Assembly (NCBI RefSeq): GCF_900187425.1
Contig: NZ_FYDJ01000010.1
Coordinates: 124,001 to 188,000 of the forward strand
DNA length: 64,000 bases
Direction: 5' to 3'
Source: Pseudomonas sp. Irchel s3h14
GTDB lineage: Bacteria; Pseudomonadota; Gammaproteobacteria; Pseudomonadales; Pseudomonadaceae
Both the position numbers and the translations under genes were made by a program. A model generated the notes under the pieces. The model did no database searches. It was not told the DNA's origin and saw only the letters and a program-made list of their open reading frames with translations. Shown one piece after another: positions 36,021 through 43,655 of this stretch. The stretch's first letter is position 1. Each line of letters opens with the position of its first letter.

Positions 36021-37310
36021 GTGAAATCAACTTATTCGCTCGAACAACTGCTGCCTTATATACGGCAACAGTCAAACTTCTACCGCCAGCAACTGGAACA
36101 CTTACCGCCGCAGGGCATTACGTTACAAGATCTACCGCTGACCAATGTGGCGGACTATTGGGCTGACAGCCATGACTTGAGTCATTGGCCGGTCCTGACC
36201 GGAAAGGTCGATGATGCGCTAGTGTTTAAAGCCGGCGGATCGACCAGCCAGGGCAAACTGACGGTTTATACCTATAACGAATGGCAAGAACTGGTCAGTA
36301 CGTTCGGAGAAAGTTTCTCCTCTCAGCTGAACGACGGCGACCGTGTCGCCAATCTGTTTTTTTCCGGTGATCTTTACGCTAGTTTTCTGTTCATCCACGA
36401 CTCACTGGCGCACGTCAGGCGATCGATCTGCGAGTTTCCATTTACCGGGCACGTCGAGCTGGACGTACTGGCCGATGCGATTGATCAGCATCGGATCAAC
36501 GTGCTCGTCGGCGTACCGGCACAGCTGCTGCGACTCGCTGCCTACCTGAACCAGCATCGGCGAGTGCTGTGCGGGGTTGATACGTTGCTGTATGGCGGCG
36601 AAAGCCTGTTTGCCCCGCAGGTGGCAATCCTCACCGACGTGTTCCCCAACGTGCGCATCGCTTCAATTGGCTATGCCAGCGTAGACGCCGGCCTTATCGG
36701 GGCCAGCGGTCGCGACTGCGCCTTGGGCGAGCATCGGGTGTTTGAACCACATACCGTGCTGGAGATCGTCGATGAACTCACCGGTGAAGTCATCGAAGAA
36801 TGCGATCGCACCGGATTATTGGTGGTAACCAATCTTTCTCGCCGGCTCATGCCACTGCTGCGTTATCCGGTGGGCGACCGCGCGTGCTGGCGCGAACCCG
36901 GCTCAACCCCAAAGCGCAAATTCGCCCTCAAGGGACGTAGCGTGCACAGCCAGCGAGTGCGAATCGGGGTGCTGTCGCTGCTGATCGATGACATCCAGCA
37001 GATCGTCCAACGCATTGCCCACAACGACCAATGGCAATTGCTGATCGAACATGACGGATACAAAGATATTTTGAGTGTGAAGTGGGTTCCCTCAGCGCTA
37101 TCAATGGCCATCGTACCGGTGTGCCGAGAGTTGTACGAGGCGCTGGTTGAACACTATCGCGCCATCGAGGAACTGAGCCGCGAGGGCCTGTTGGAGCTGC
37201 GAGTGCTGTCCTGCGATGTCACAGCCCTGAAGCTTCACCCACGCTCCGGCAAACAACTGCGAGTCCTGGACTTGCGCGTGTATGACGCACCGTCGCCGGA
37301 GCCCGCATGA
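36021..37310 (+). CDS. PaaK-like adenylate-forming ligase
   Basis: A 429-residue ligase related to phenylacetate-CoA ligase. The phosphate loop is AGGSTSQGKLTVY (71-83), followed by NLFFSGDLYASFLF, VGVPAQLLRLA, LLYGGESLFAPQ and IGYASVDAGLIG, and a C-terminal domain with LMPLLRYPVGDRACWRE and FALKGRSVHS. The loop has S-T-S-Q-G-K where the family usually has S-S/T-G-x-T/K, so the activity may be altered. It resembles the C-terminal half of the preceding fusion protein, suggesting duplication. It overlaps the next gene by four bases (ATGA). Confidence 0.82.
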   Translation: MKSTYSLEQLLPYIRQQSNFYRQQLEHLPPQGITLQDLPLTNVADYWADSHDLSHWPVLTGKVDDALVFKAGGSTSQGKLTVYTYNEWQELVSTFGESFSSQLNDGDRVANLFFSGDLYASFLFIHDSLAHVRRSICEFPFTGHVELDVLADAIDQHRINVLVGVPAQLLRLAAYLNQHRRVLCGVDTLLYGGESLFAPQVAILTDVFPNVRIASIGYASVDAGLIGASGRDCALGEHRVFEPHTVLEIVDELTGEVIEECDRTGLLVVTNLSRRLMPLLRYPVGDRACWREPGSTPKRKFALKGRSVHSQRVRIGVLSLLIDDIQQIVQRIAHNDQWQLLIEHDGYKDILSVKWVPSALSMAIVPVCRELYEALVEHYRAIEELSREGLLELRVLSCDVTALKLHPRSGKQLRVLDLRVYDAPSPEPA

Positions 37311-38263
37311 TGTCGCATTTGATTTTTCGGCCCTATCGGCCATCCGACGCACGTGCCGTGAGCCAGTTGTTTCGCGAGGTCTATGGCGATCATTACGTTC
37401 AGCCGGATGTTTACTTGCCAAATATGATCAATCAGCACAATGCCGAGGGGCGCTGGAGGTCGATGCTTGCGGTGGACGACGTACGCGTTCTAGGGCATGC
37501 CGCGTTGTGCCATGACACACCTGCAGACACCACAGAGCTGGCCCTCAGTGTGGTACATCCCGCCGCGCAGGGGCAGAGTATCGCGACCCGTCTGGGACGG
37601 GAGTTGCTGTCGCGGTCCGGTCCCATGGGGTTCAAGAGCGTCTCGATCAAACAAGTGACACATCATCCCTACACGCAACGCATGGCAGCAAACATCGGCT
37701 TCCACAGCACGGGTTTGCTTCCTGACTACGTCCCTTCGCCCTTCGCTGAGCCGCTGCCGGAAACCATCGTGATGGGTTGTTACGTCGTCGAAGGACATAC
37801 GCGTCCACTCCCCGACATCCCATGGCCTGACAGCTGCCGGGGGTTTATGCAGCACGTGTGTTCCGTATTCGGGACTCATCCGGACACGACGCCGTTGTCT
37901 TCTCTGCCCTTGCAACTCAAGCAACACCATCAAAGATTCGACATGGTCATTCAGCGTTTGACCAAACGTCTGCTTGACCAGATCCGGCAATTGCCCAGGC
38001 ACTGGCTGATCTCGGCCAAACTCGAACTGTCACAGCACTTTGCCCAGGACTCGCGCAATTTGGCGGCCCTTGGCTTCACCTTTACCGGGCTGATGCCTAC
38101 ATCAAACACCAATGGGTGGTTCGCACTGTTTCATCGAGGGGCGCAGTCTCGACACCTCAACCTTCACTGCCCGCACATGCAACGCTTGCATGACGATTTA
38201 CAGCAAAACGCCAACACGCAGAGTAGCGCCGAAGCGCTGAACAGAGCCCGCTCAGCCGCGTGA
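37307..38263 (+). CDS. GNAT-type acyltransferase, probably two-domain
   Basis: A 318-residue protein whose first half is a GNAT domain: LIFRPYRPSDARAVSQLF, LALSVVHPAAQGQSIATRLG (motif A, CoA binding) and NIGFHSTGLLPDY. The second half (from about residue 165) looks like a degenerate GNAT lobe ending SRNLAALGFTFTGLMP. It may acylate an amine formed by the cluster or a related intermediate. The start overlaps the ligase gene by four bases. Its last codons overlap an inverted LysR fragment, so its original 3' end may have been altered by that rearrangement. Confidence 0.8.
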   Translation: MMSHLIFRPYRPSDARAVSQLFREVYGDHYVQPDVYLPNMINQHNAEGRWRSMLAVDDVRVLGHAALCHDTPADTTELALSVVHPAAQGQSIATRLGRELLSRSGPMGFKSVSIKQVTHHPYTQRMAANIGFHSTGLLPDYVPSPFAEPLPETIVMGCYVVEGHTRPLPDIPWPDSCRGFMQHVCSVFGTHPDTTPLSSLPLQLKQHHQRFDMVIQRLTKRLLDQIRQLPRHWLISAKLELSQHFAQDSRNLAALGFTFTGLMPTSNTNGWFALFHRGAQSRHLNLHCPHMQRLHDDLQQNANTQSSAEALNRARSAA

Positions 38264-38394
38264 GTCTTTTCGATAAAAGTCATTGCCCGGCTGCGCGCAA
38301 AGCTCCACCAGCCAGTCGACAAACACCCTCACCCGCCGGGACAACTGGCGGTGTGGCGGGTAGAGCGCCGTCAGCGGCATCCCCGGTGTCGGCA
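38252..38394 (-). pseudogene. LysR regulator C-terminal fragment
   Basis: Read on the minus strand this encodes PTPGMPLTALYPPHRQLSRR then VRVFVDWLVEL before a TGA at 38252-38254. That is the standard C-terminal end of LysR regulators of the LTTR clade with ALYPPHRQ. No helix-turn-helix and no effector domain lie in frame upstream on this strand. The missing middle part is found inverted next door at 38455-39013. Confidence 0.7.
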
Positions 38395-38465
38395 CCGTAT
38401 CGCTTCCAGCGCTTGCAAGTCGTCGCCGCTGAGCTTCACATCCAGCGCGGCCACACGGTTGCTGG
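38395..38465 (-). pseudogene. aldo/keto reductase C-terminal fragment
   Basis: On the minus strand this reads NRVAALDVKLSGDDLQALEA, the conserved C-terminal helix of aldo/keto reductases, and then switches into unrelated sequence at about 38395 where the LysR tail begins in another frame. Only about 24 residues of the gene remain. Confidence 0.6.
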
Positions 38466-39013
38466 CGGACCTGGAGGAAACCGAAGCGGTGTTCAGCGCT
38501 GCGCGCAACAACCCCAAGGGGCTATTGCGAGTAGACATGCCGGCGGGGGTGGGACGCTTGATGGTGATCCCGGCATTACCGCAATTTACTGCCCGGTATC
38601 CCTTGATCGAGCTGGAAATCGGCTTGAATGACCGGCCTGTCGACCTGATTCGCGAAGGCGTCGATTGCGTGCTGCGGGGCGGCGCGTCGCTGGACGATTC
38701 ACTGGTGGCGCGGCCGATGGCCATGCTGGACCAGGTCACGTGTGCCAGCCCCGACTACTTGAAGCGATTCGGAACGCCTCAGTGTCTGGCTGACCTTGAA
38801 GGCCATCAGATGGTGGAGTACTTCTCCAGCAGCAATGGCAAGCGTTATGGGCTGGAATTCATGGTCAATGATCAGGTTCAGGCCATAAATCTACCCAAGC
38901 AAGTCTCGGTCAACAGCGCCGATGGTTACCTGGCCGCTTGTGAGGCGGGGTATGGTCTGGTCCAGACCCCGTATTACCATGTCGCCCGACGCCTGGCCCA
39001 TTCGACAGGTTGA
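38455..39013 (+). pseudogene. LysR regulator effector-domain fragment (inverted relative to its tail)
   Basis: The frame gives LLADLEETEAVFSAARNNPK, RVDMPAGVGRLMVIPALPQF, then DRPVDLIREGVDCVLRGG and LAACEAGYGLVQTPYYHVAR, the ordered effector domain of a LysR regulator. It lacks the N-terminal helix-turn-helix and stops (TGA, 39011-39013) right where the ALYPPHRQ tail should follow. That tail lies on the opposite strand at 38252-38394. Together the pieces look like one gene broken by a local inversion plus deletion. Confidence 0.72.
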
Positions 39014-39034
39014 GTGGGCCAGGACAATCGGGCG

Positions 39035-39565
39035 TCACGCCTTGGAGCTGACGCCCTTGTCGGTCGGCACAGATGTGCCATTACCCTTGCCGTAAGCTTG
39101 TAAATTCTGCAGTACGTAGATCGCCTTCTTGTATTCCGGGATCAGGCCCGTGGCGTACTTGTCACCCTTGATACTGTTGTTCTGGATGGTGTCCAGCTGG
39201 GTGGCGAAATACTCTAGTGCGTTGAATTTCGCCTCCGGGTCTTTCTGTACGCCGAACCGGTCAAACTTGTCACCGGCGTTGATTAGCGTCATCGACGTAA
39301 TATCAGAAATCAGGCCTTTGGCTTTCAAGAAGGCACTGAGATTACCCAGTTGTTTGGGGGTGACGTTTTCCGGGTCGAAGCCTTTGATGTTTCTGTGCAG
39401 TTTCTGCTCATCCATCAACTTCGTGTTCAGCGCGCTGGGATCGCTTCCCACCAATGCCAGCATTTGCTTGACCCTGGCGCTGTGCGTCACAGGCTTTCCG
39501 GCGCCTGTGTCCTTGACCAGCAAACCTGCCTTGGAAGTCCAGGCCCCGGTATAGCCGATAGTCAT
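39035..39565 (-). CDS. hypothetical protein (176 aa)
   Basis: A cytoplasmic-looking helical protein without recognisable domain. It opens MTIGYTGAWTSKAGLLVKDT, continues HSARVKQMLALVGSDPSALNTKL and FDPENVTPKQLGNLSAFLKA, has KFNALEYFATQLDTIQNNSI and ends in a Ser/Thr/Lys tail. No signal peptide and no Cys. The Gly/Ser/Thr-rich ends and lack of Cys are seen in some secreted proteins, but no secretion genes are nearby. Low-GC upstream region. Confidence 0.65.
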   Translation of the reverse strand: MTIGYTGAWTSKAGLLVKDTGAGKPVTHSARVKQMLALVGSDPSALNTKLMDEQKLHRNIKGFDPENVTPKQLGNLSAFLKAKGLISDITSMTLINAGDKFDRFGVQKDPEAKFNALEYFATQLDTIQNNSIKGDKYATGLIPEYKKAIYVLQNLQAYGKGNGTSVPTDKGVSSKA

Positions 39566-39798
39566 GACCGAACTCCCGACTGCGCTACCTGATGCAGACG
39601 TCCGTGTGAGGCGACCATAAAAAGTTCCTTGTTTAGTCTGGTTTAGAGCGCGCGAGTATCAGCCTGGCCACTAGCCACACCAACAATTATTTCCGACTTT
39701 TTACAATTCTCATACATTTACGATACAAACGGGCAAGTGCCCTGTTTCATTGGCCTATACATTAAATTAGAAAGTGGTACAGACACTAAATATGTACT

Positions 39799-39816
39799 AC
39801 TAACCTGTTGGTTAGT
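39799..39816. promoter_or_regulatory. palindromic operator candidate
   Basis: ACTAACC-TGTT-GGTTAGT is a perfect 7-bp inverted repeat with a 4-bp spacer. The AACC/GGTT core is like several TetR-family operators. It lies 234 bp upstream of the 176-aa hypothetical gene start and 250 bp before the DUF411 gene; the target is unknown. Confidence 0.4.
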
Positions 39817-39909
39817 TAGTTTGTATCCATAACGACACTTTTCACTGCACACAGTCCGTCACCTCGCGGCGATCCCTTGAGTGCTGTCCCCGGCACTCAG
39901 CGGCCAACC

Positions 39910-39925
39910 TGACAATCTTGTAATG
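39910..39925. promoter_or_regulatory. copper-response (CopR/CusR-type) box
   Basis: TGACAATCTTGTAATG fits the TGACA-N4-TGTAAT consensus of CopR/CusR boxes. It is 143 bp before the DUF411 gene start, which agrees with copper-induced control of that gene. Confidence 0.6.
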
Positions 39926-40067
39926 TGCGCCTCATCTGACTGACAGCTTTGATCTACGATGATCAAGCTGCCCAGTTTTGTATTACTTCGAAACACACCT
40001 TGAATGTCTGTCCGCTAAAAATGGTCAGAATGCATTTTTTTGGCCGCAATTCGAAACGAGATTCCCC

Positions 40068-40514
40068 ATGCGAACCCACCTGCGTCTGGTCGCCCTGAGC
40101 GCCCTGTTCATTTCCTCCCTGGCCCAGGCCGCCGACCTGATCCCGATCGAGGTTCACCGCGATGCCAATTGCGGTTGCTGCAAAAAATGGATCAGCCATC
40201 TGGAAGCCAACGGCTTCAAAGTCGATGATCGCGTCGAAGCCAACATGAGTGATTTCAAGCAACAGCACGGCGTGCCTCCGCGTCTGGCGTCGTGCCATAC
40301 CGGCTTGATCAACGGCAAATTCGTCGAAGGCCATGTCCCCGCCGACCAAGTGCTGGCCTTGAGCAAGCGCGACGATCTGTTGGGCGTTGCCGCCCCCGGC
40401 ATGCCCATGGGTTCACCCGGCATGGAAATGGACGGCATGAGCGATGCGTATCAAGTGATCGGTCTGAAAAAAGACGGCACTGACGTGGTGGTGGCGGACT
40501 ACCCCGCCCATTGA
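40068..40514 (+). CDS. periplasmic DUF411 metal-binding protein
   Basis: A 148-residue exported protein of the DUF411 family, often found in copper or silver resistance loci. The signal peptide is MRTHLRLVALSALFISSLAQA; the mature part has the motif DANCGCCKKWISHLEANGF, whose Cys-x-Cys-Cys can bind metal, and a Met-rich tail (APGMPMGSPGMEMDGM), typical for copper. The longer frame from 39978 is rejected as it would hide the signal peptide. A copper-type box lies upstream. It overlaps the next gene (TGATG). Confidence 0.88.
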   Translation: MRTHLRLVALSALFISSLAQAADLIPIEVHRDANCGCCKKWISHLEANGFKVDDRVEANMSDFKQQHGVPPRLASCHTGLINGKFVEGHVPADQVLALSKRDDLLGVAAPGMPMGSPGMEMDGMSDAYQVIGLKKDGTDVVVADYPAH

Positions 40515-40948
40515 TGTTCGGTGCGTACATCGGGCTGTTCTTCGCCGCATTCGGTGCAGCAACCTTGCTGCCCTTGCAGTCCGAAGCGCTGCTGGTGGGG
40601 CTGTTGCTCAGCGGCAAGTATTGGCTTTGGTCGCTGCTCGCCGTGGCGACGTTGGGCAATGTTCTGGGGTCGCTGGTGAACTGGTGGCTGGGGCGCGGTA
40701 TCGAGCGGTTTCGTGATCGGCGCTGGTTTCCGGTCAGCCCGCGCCATCTGGAAAAAGCCCGGGTCCATTATCAGCGTTACGGTCATTGGTCGTTGCTGCT
40801 GAGTTGGGTGCCCGTTATCGGCGATCCGCTGACCTTGGTGGCCGGCGTGATGCGCGAGCCGCTGGGGCGATTCCTGCTGATCGTGACCCTTGCCAAAGGC
40901 GCCCGTTATGGTGTGTTGGCCATGGCCATAGTGGGCTGGATGGGTTGA
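40514..40948 (+). CDS. YqaA/DedA-family membrane protein
   Basis: A 144-residue inner-membrane protein of the YqaA branch of the DedA (SNARE-associated) superfamily, whose members move lipids or ions across the membrane. Seen: FGAATLLPLQSEALLVGLLL, NVLGSLVNWWLGRG and a final hydrophobic region with WVPVIGDPLTLVAGVM. It starts within the stop codon of the DUF411 gene, so the two are co-translated and probably share copper control. Confidence 0.85.
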   Translation: MFGAYIGLFFAAFGAATLLPLQSEALLVGLLLSGKYWLWSLLAVATLGNVLGSLVNWWLGRGIERFRDRRWFPVSPRHLEKARVHYQRYGHWSLLLSWVPVIGDPLTLVAGVMREPLGRFLLIVTLAKGARYGVLAMAIVGWMG

Positions 40949-41033
40949 ACGATTATCCACGGCGATTGCCTGTGTTTAATGTCGCCCTAATCGTGCCTAT
41001 CCAGCATCGGCCGATTTCCAATGGAGTTCACCC

Positions 41034-42059
41034 ATGTCCCACACCCACTCCCGCTGGCTGCCCGGCCTGCTGCTGACCGCTGCATTGCCTGTCATCGCCC
41101 ACGCCGAAGGTCCGGAATATGGCCCGGAGCTGCAAGGTTTCGAGTACCCCTACACGGTCAAGCATTTCGCCTTTGAGTCCCAGGGCAAATCCCTGCAAAT
41201 GGGTTACATGGATATCGCCGCCCACGGCAAGGCCAATGGACGCAGCGTGGTGCTGATGCACGGCAAGAACTTCTGCGGTGCCACCTGGGACAGCTCGATC
41301 AAGGCCCTGAGTGAGGCCGGTTACCGGGTCATCGCCCCGGACCAGATCGGTTTCTGCACCTCCAGCAAACCCGACCATTATCAGTACAGCTTCCAGCAAC
41401 TGGCGACCAACACCCAGCAATTGCTCAAGGCCCTCGGCATTCAAAAGGCCAGTGTTCTCGGGCATTCCACCGGTGGCATGCTCGCCACTCGCTATGCGCT
41501 GCAATACCCCGATCAAGTCGAACAACTGGCACTGGTCAACCCCATCGGCCTGGAAGACTGGAAAGCCCTCGGCGTTCCCTATCGCACGGTTGATCAATGG
41601 TACGAACGCGAGCTCAAACTCACGGCCGACGGTATCCGCACCTATGAACGCAACACCTATTACGGCGGCCGCTGGAAGCCGGAATTCGATCGTTGGGTAG
41701 ACATGCTCGCCGGGCTGAACAAAGGACCGGGGCATACGCAGGTGGCGTGGAATTCGGCGCTGATCTACGACATGATCTTCACCCAACCGGTGTACTACGA
41801 GTTCAAGGACCAGAAGGTGCCGACCCTGCTGCTGATCGGTACATCCGACACCACGGCCATCGGCAGCGACATCGCACCGCCCGAGGTCAAGGCGAAAATC
41901 GGTCACTACGACGTGCTCGGCAAGCAGGTGGCGAAACTGATTCCCCAATCGACGCTGGTTGAATTCCACGGCATGGGCCACGCGCCGCAAATGGAAGAAC
42001 CGGCGCAATTTCACCAGGCGCTGCTCGCCTGGCTGAAAAATACCAACCCCGTTCATTGA
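41034..42059 (+). CDS. secreted alpha/beta hydrolase
   Basis: A 341-residue hydrolase with a signal peptide (WLPGLLLTAALPVIAHA, cleaved near residue 24), so it acts in the periplasm. The nucleophile elbow is GHSTGG with Ser145; the oxyanion region is LMHGKNFCGATW; the catalytic His is in EFHGMGHAPQ near residue 322 and the acid is probably the Asp in LLIGTSDTTA. Substrate unknown. It is followed 13 bp later by a 2-hydroxyacid dehydrogenase on the same strand. Confidence 0.88.
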   Translation: MSHTHSRWLPGLLLTAALPVIAHAEGPEYGPELQGFEYPYTVKHFAFESQGKSLQMGYMDIAAHGKANGRSVVLMHGKNFCGATWDSSIKALSEAGYRVIAPDQIGFCTSSKPDHYQYSFQQLATNTQQLLKALGIQKASVLGHSTGGMLATRYALQYPDQVEQLALVNPIGLEDWKALGVPYRTVDQWYERELKLTADGIRTYERNTYYGGRWKPEFDRWVDMLAGLNKGPGHTQVAWNSALIYDMIFTQPVYYEFKDQKVPTLLLIGTSDTTAIGSDIAPPEVKAKIGHYDVLGKQVAKLIPQSTLVEFHGMGHAPQMEEPAQFHQALLAWLKNTNPVH

Positions 42060-42072
42060 TGAGGTAAGGCTG

Positions 42073-43026
42073 ATGGCTGTGCAGATTGCGGTGATTGATG
42101 ACTGGCAGGACGTGGCCCGTGACGTGGTGGACTGGTCGGTGCTGGACGACATCGGTGAAGTAAGCTTCCTCCATGACTACCCTGCCGACAACGACACCCT
42201 GACGGCACGGTTGGGCGAGTTCGAGGTGATCTGCGTGATGCGCGAGCGCACCCGGTTCGATGAGGACCTGCTGCGGCGCTTGCCGAAACTCAAGCTGCTG
42301 GTCACCGGCAGCATGCGTAACGCCGCCCTGGACCTGAAAGCCGCCGCCGCGCTGGGTATTCAGGTCTGTGGCACCGACAGTTACAAGCACGCCGCGCCGG
42401 AACTGACCTGGGCGCTGATCATGGCGGCGACCCGCAACCTGGTGGTCGAAGCCAACGCCCTTCGCGCCGGTTTATGGCAGCAAAGCCTGGGTGGCGACCT
42501 GCACGGCAAGACCCTGGCGATCCTCGGTCTGGGCAGCATTGGCACTCGCGTTGCCCAGTTCGGTCAGGTGTTCGGCATGCGGGTGATTGCCTGGAGCGAG
42601 AACCTGACCGCTGAACGCGCAGCCGAAGTCGGCGTGACCTACGTCAGCAAGCAGGAACTGTTCGAACAGGCCGATGTGCTGTCGGTCCATCTGGTGCTCA
42701 GCGATCGTAGCCGTGGCTTGGTGGACGCCCAGGCACTGGACTGGATGAAGCCGACGGCGCTGCTGGTCAACACTGCCCGTGGTCCGATTGTCGATGAGGC
42801 CGCGTTGATCAAGGCGTTGCAGAAACGGCGACTGGCCGGTGCTGCACTGGACGTCTTCGAGCAGGAACCCTTGCCCGCTCATCATCCGTTCAGAACCCTG
42901 GACAATGTGCTGGCCACGCCCCATGTCGGGTATGTCAGCCAGCAGAACTACCACCAGTTTTTCTCGCAGATGATTGAGGACATTCAGGCCTGGTCTGCGG
43001 GAGAACCGATTCGCGTACTGAGTTGA
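42073..43026 (+). CDS. D-2-hydroxyacid dehydrogenase family protein
   Basis: A 317-residue NAD(P)-dependent dehydrogenase of the D-isomer 2-hydroxyacid family. The Rossmann motif is LGLGSIGTRVAQFGQV (about residues 155-170), followed by VLSVHLVLSDRSRGLVDA, TARGPIVDEAALIKAL with the catalytic-region Arg, and LDVFEQEPLPAHHPF with LATPHVGYVS containing the catalytic His. It probably forms a short operon with the upstream hydrolase. Substrate (for example a glyoxylate- or phosphoglycerate-like acid) not determined. Confidence 0.87.
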   Translation: MAVQIAVIDDWQDVARDVVDWSVLDDIGEVSFLHDYPADNDTLTARLGEFEVICVMRERTRFDEDLLRRLPKLKLLVTGSMRNAALDLKAAAALGIQVCGTDSYKHAAPELTWALIMAATRNLVVEANALRAGLWQQSLGGDLHGKTLAILGLGSIGTRVAQFGQVFGMRVIAWSENLTAERAAEVGVTYVSKQELFEQADVLSVHLVLSDRSRGLVDAQALDWMKPTALLVNTARGPIVDEAALIKALQKRRLAGAALDVFEQEPLPAHHPFRTLDNVLATPHVGYVSQQNYHQFFSQMIEDIQAWSAGEPIRVLS

Positions 43027-43061
43027 TACCGAGTCATCGTTCTTCGTCGGAACGCCGCCCG

Positions 43062-43126
43062 GAGCAAGCCCGCTCCCACATTTGATCTGTGTCGTTCACA
43101 AAATCAATGTGGGAGCGGGCTTGCTC
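43062..43126. repeat. REP-like inverted repeat (type GTGGGAGCGGGCTTGCTC)
   Basis: Arms of 19 bp at 43062-43080 and 43108-43126 carry the same motif as the copies near 17.4 and 48.4 kb. Confidence 0.8.
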
Positions 43127-43147
43127 GCGAATGGCCTCACCACCGAT

Positions 43148-43560
43148 CTAACCGCCCTTCACCGCCACAAACGCCGCCGTCTCATAGGGCACCGTCACCA
43201 CGTCTTTTCCTCGGAGTTCGGGCTCGGCGGCAATCAGCGCTCTCAACTGCTCATCAACCCTCGCCCGCTCCACCGCCGGCAATGCCGCAACAAAACTGGT
43301 GGAGCGCACGCGGTTGAAAATCACGTCCTCAGGCAAGCCTGTATGCCCATGGCTGAAACGCTGTTCTGCCAGCGGTCCGAACGCCACATGCGGAAACGCC
43401 TGTCGCCAGGCCCCGGTGTAATAGCGCGGCGTATCGCCCTCCAGCGCATTGACGATCGCATCCAGTTTCGGCACCCAGATCACCCGGGAATCACGCTGAT
43501 TCCACACCAGCCCCAGCTTGCAGTACTCCAGATCGACAACGAATGCTGTCGAGCATTGCG
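43148..43560 (-). pseudogene. SAM-dependent methyltransferase, N-terminally truncated
   Basis: The minus strand encodes the C-terminal half of a class I methyltransferase: LGLVWNQRDSRVIWVPKLDA, then YYTGAWRQAFPHVAFGPLAE, HTGLPEDVIFNRVRSTSFVA and VVTVPYETAAFV. The S-adenosylmethionine-binding motif that should lie about 60-100 residues upstream is missing; the frame instead continues into unrelated sequence before about 43560. The remnant is too short (about 130 residues against 240-270) to be active. Confidence 0.6.
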
Positions 43561-43655
43561 CCTCGATTTGAGCTTTCCTTGCACAGACCGCCAGAAAGAA
43601 ATGAATAATTGTTCACCCTGTGGTGTTCATCTCTCACCGACCATGAGAATTGCCC

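Larger units (their letters stand above)
39566..40067. other. 500-bp intergenic region, AT-rich
   Basis: No coding frame is convincing here. The left 300 bp are AT-rich compared with the rest of the window (for example TACATTAAATTAGAAAGTGG). It contains a 7-bp-arm palindrome (39799-39816) and a copper-type box (39910-39925), listed separately, so it probably carries the promoters of the two divergent genes. Confidence 0.6.

Noticed and set aside
31160..38263. Bioluminescence (lux) operon
   Set aside because: LuxC- and LuxE-like proteins are present but no LuxA, LuxB, LuxD or LuxG, and two PaaK-like ligases are not part of lux operons.
38260..38631. 123-residue plus-strand frame after the GNAT gene
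   Set aside because: It is in a different frame from the LysR fragment and crosses the rearrangement scar; composition is shadow-like.
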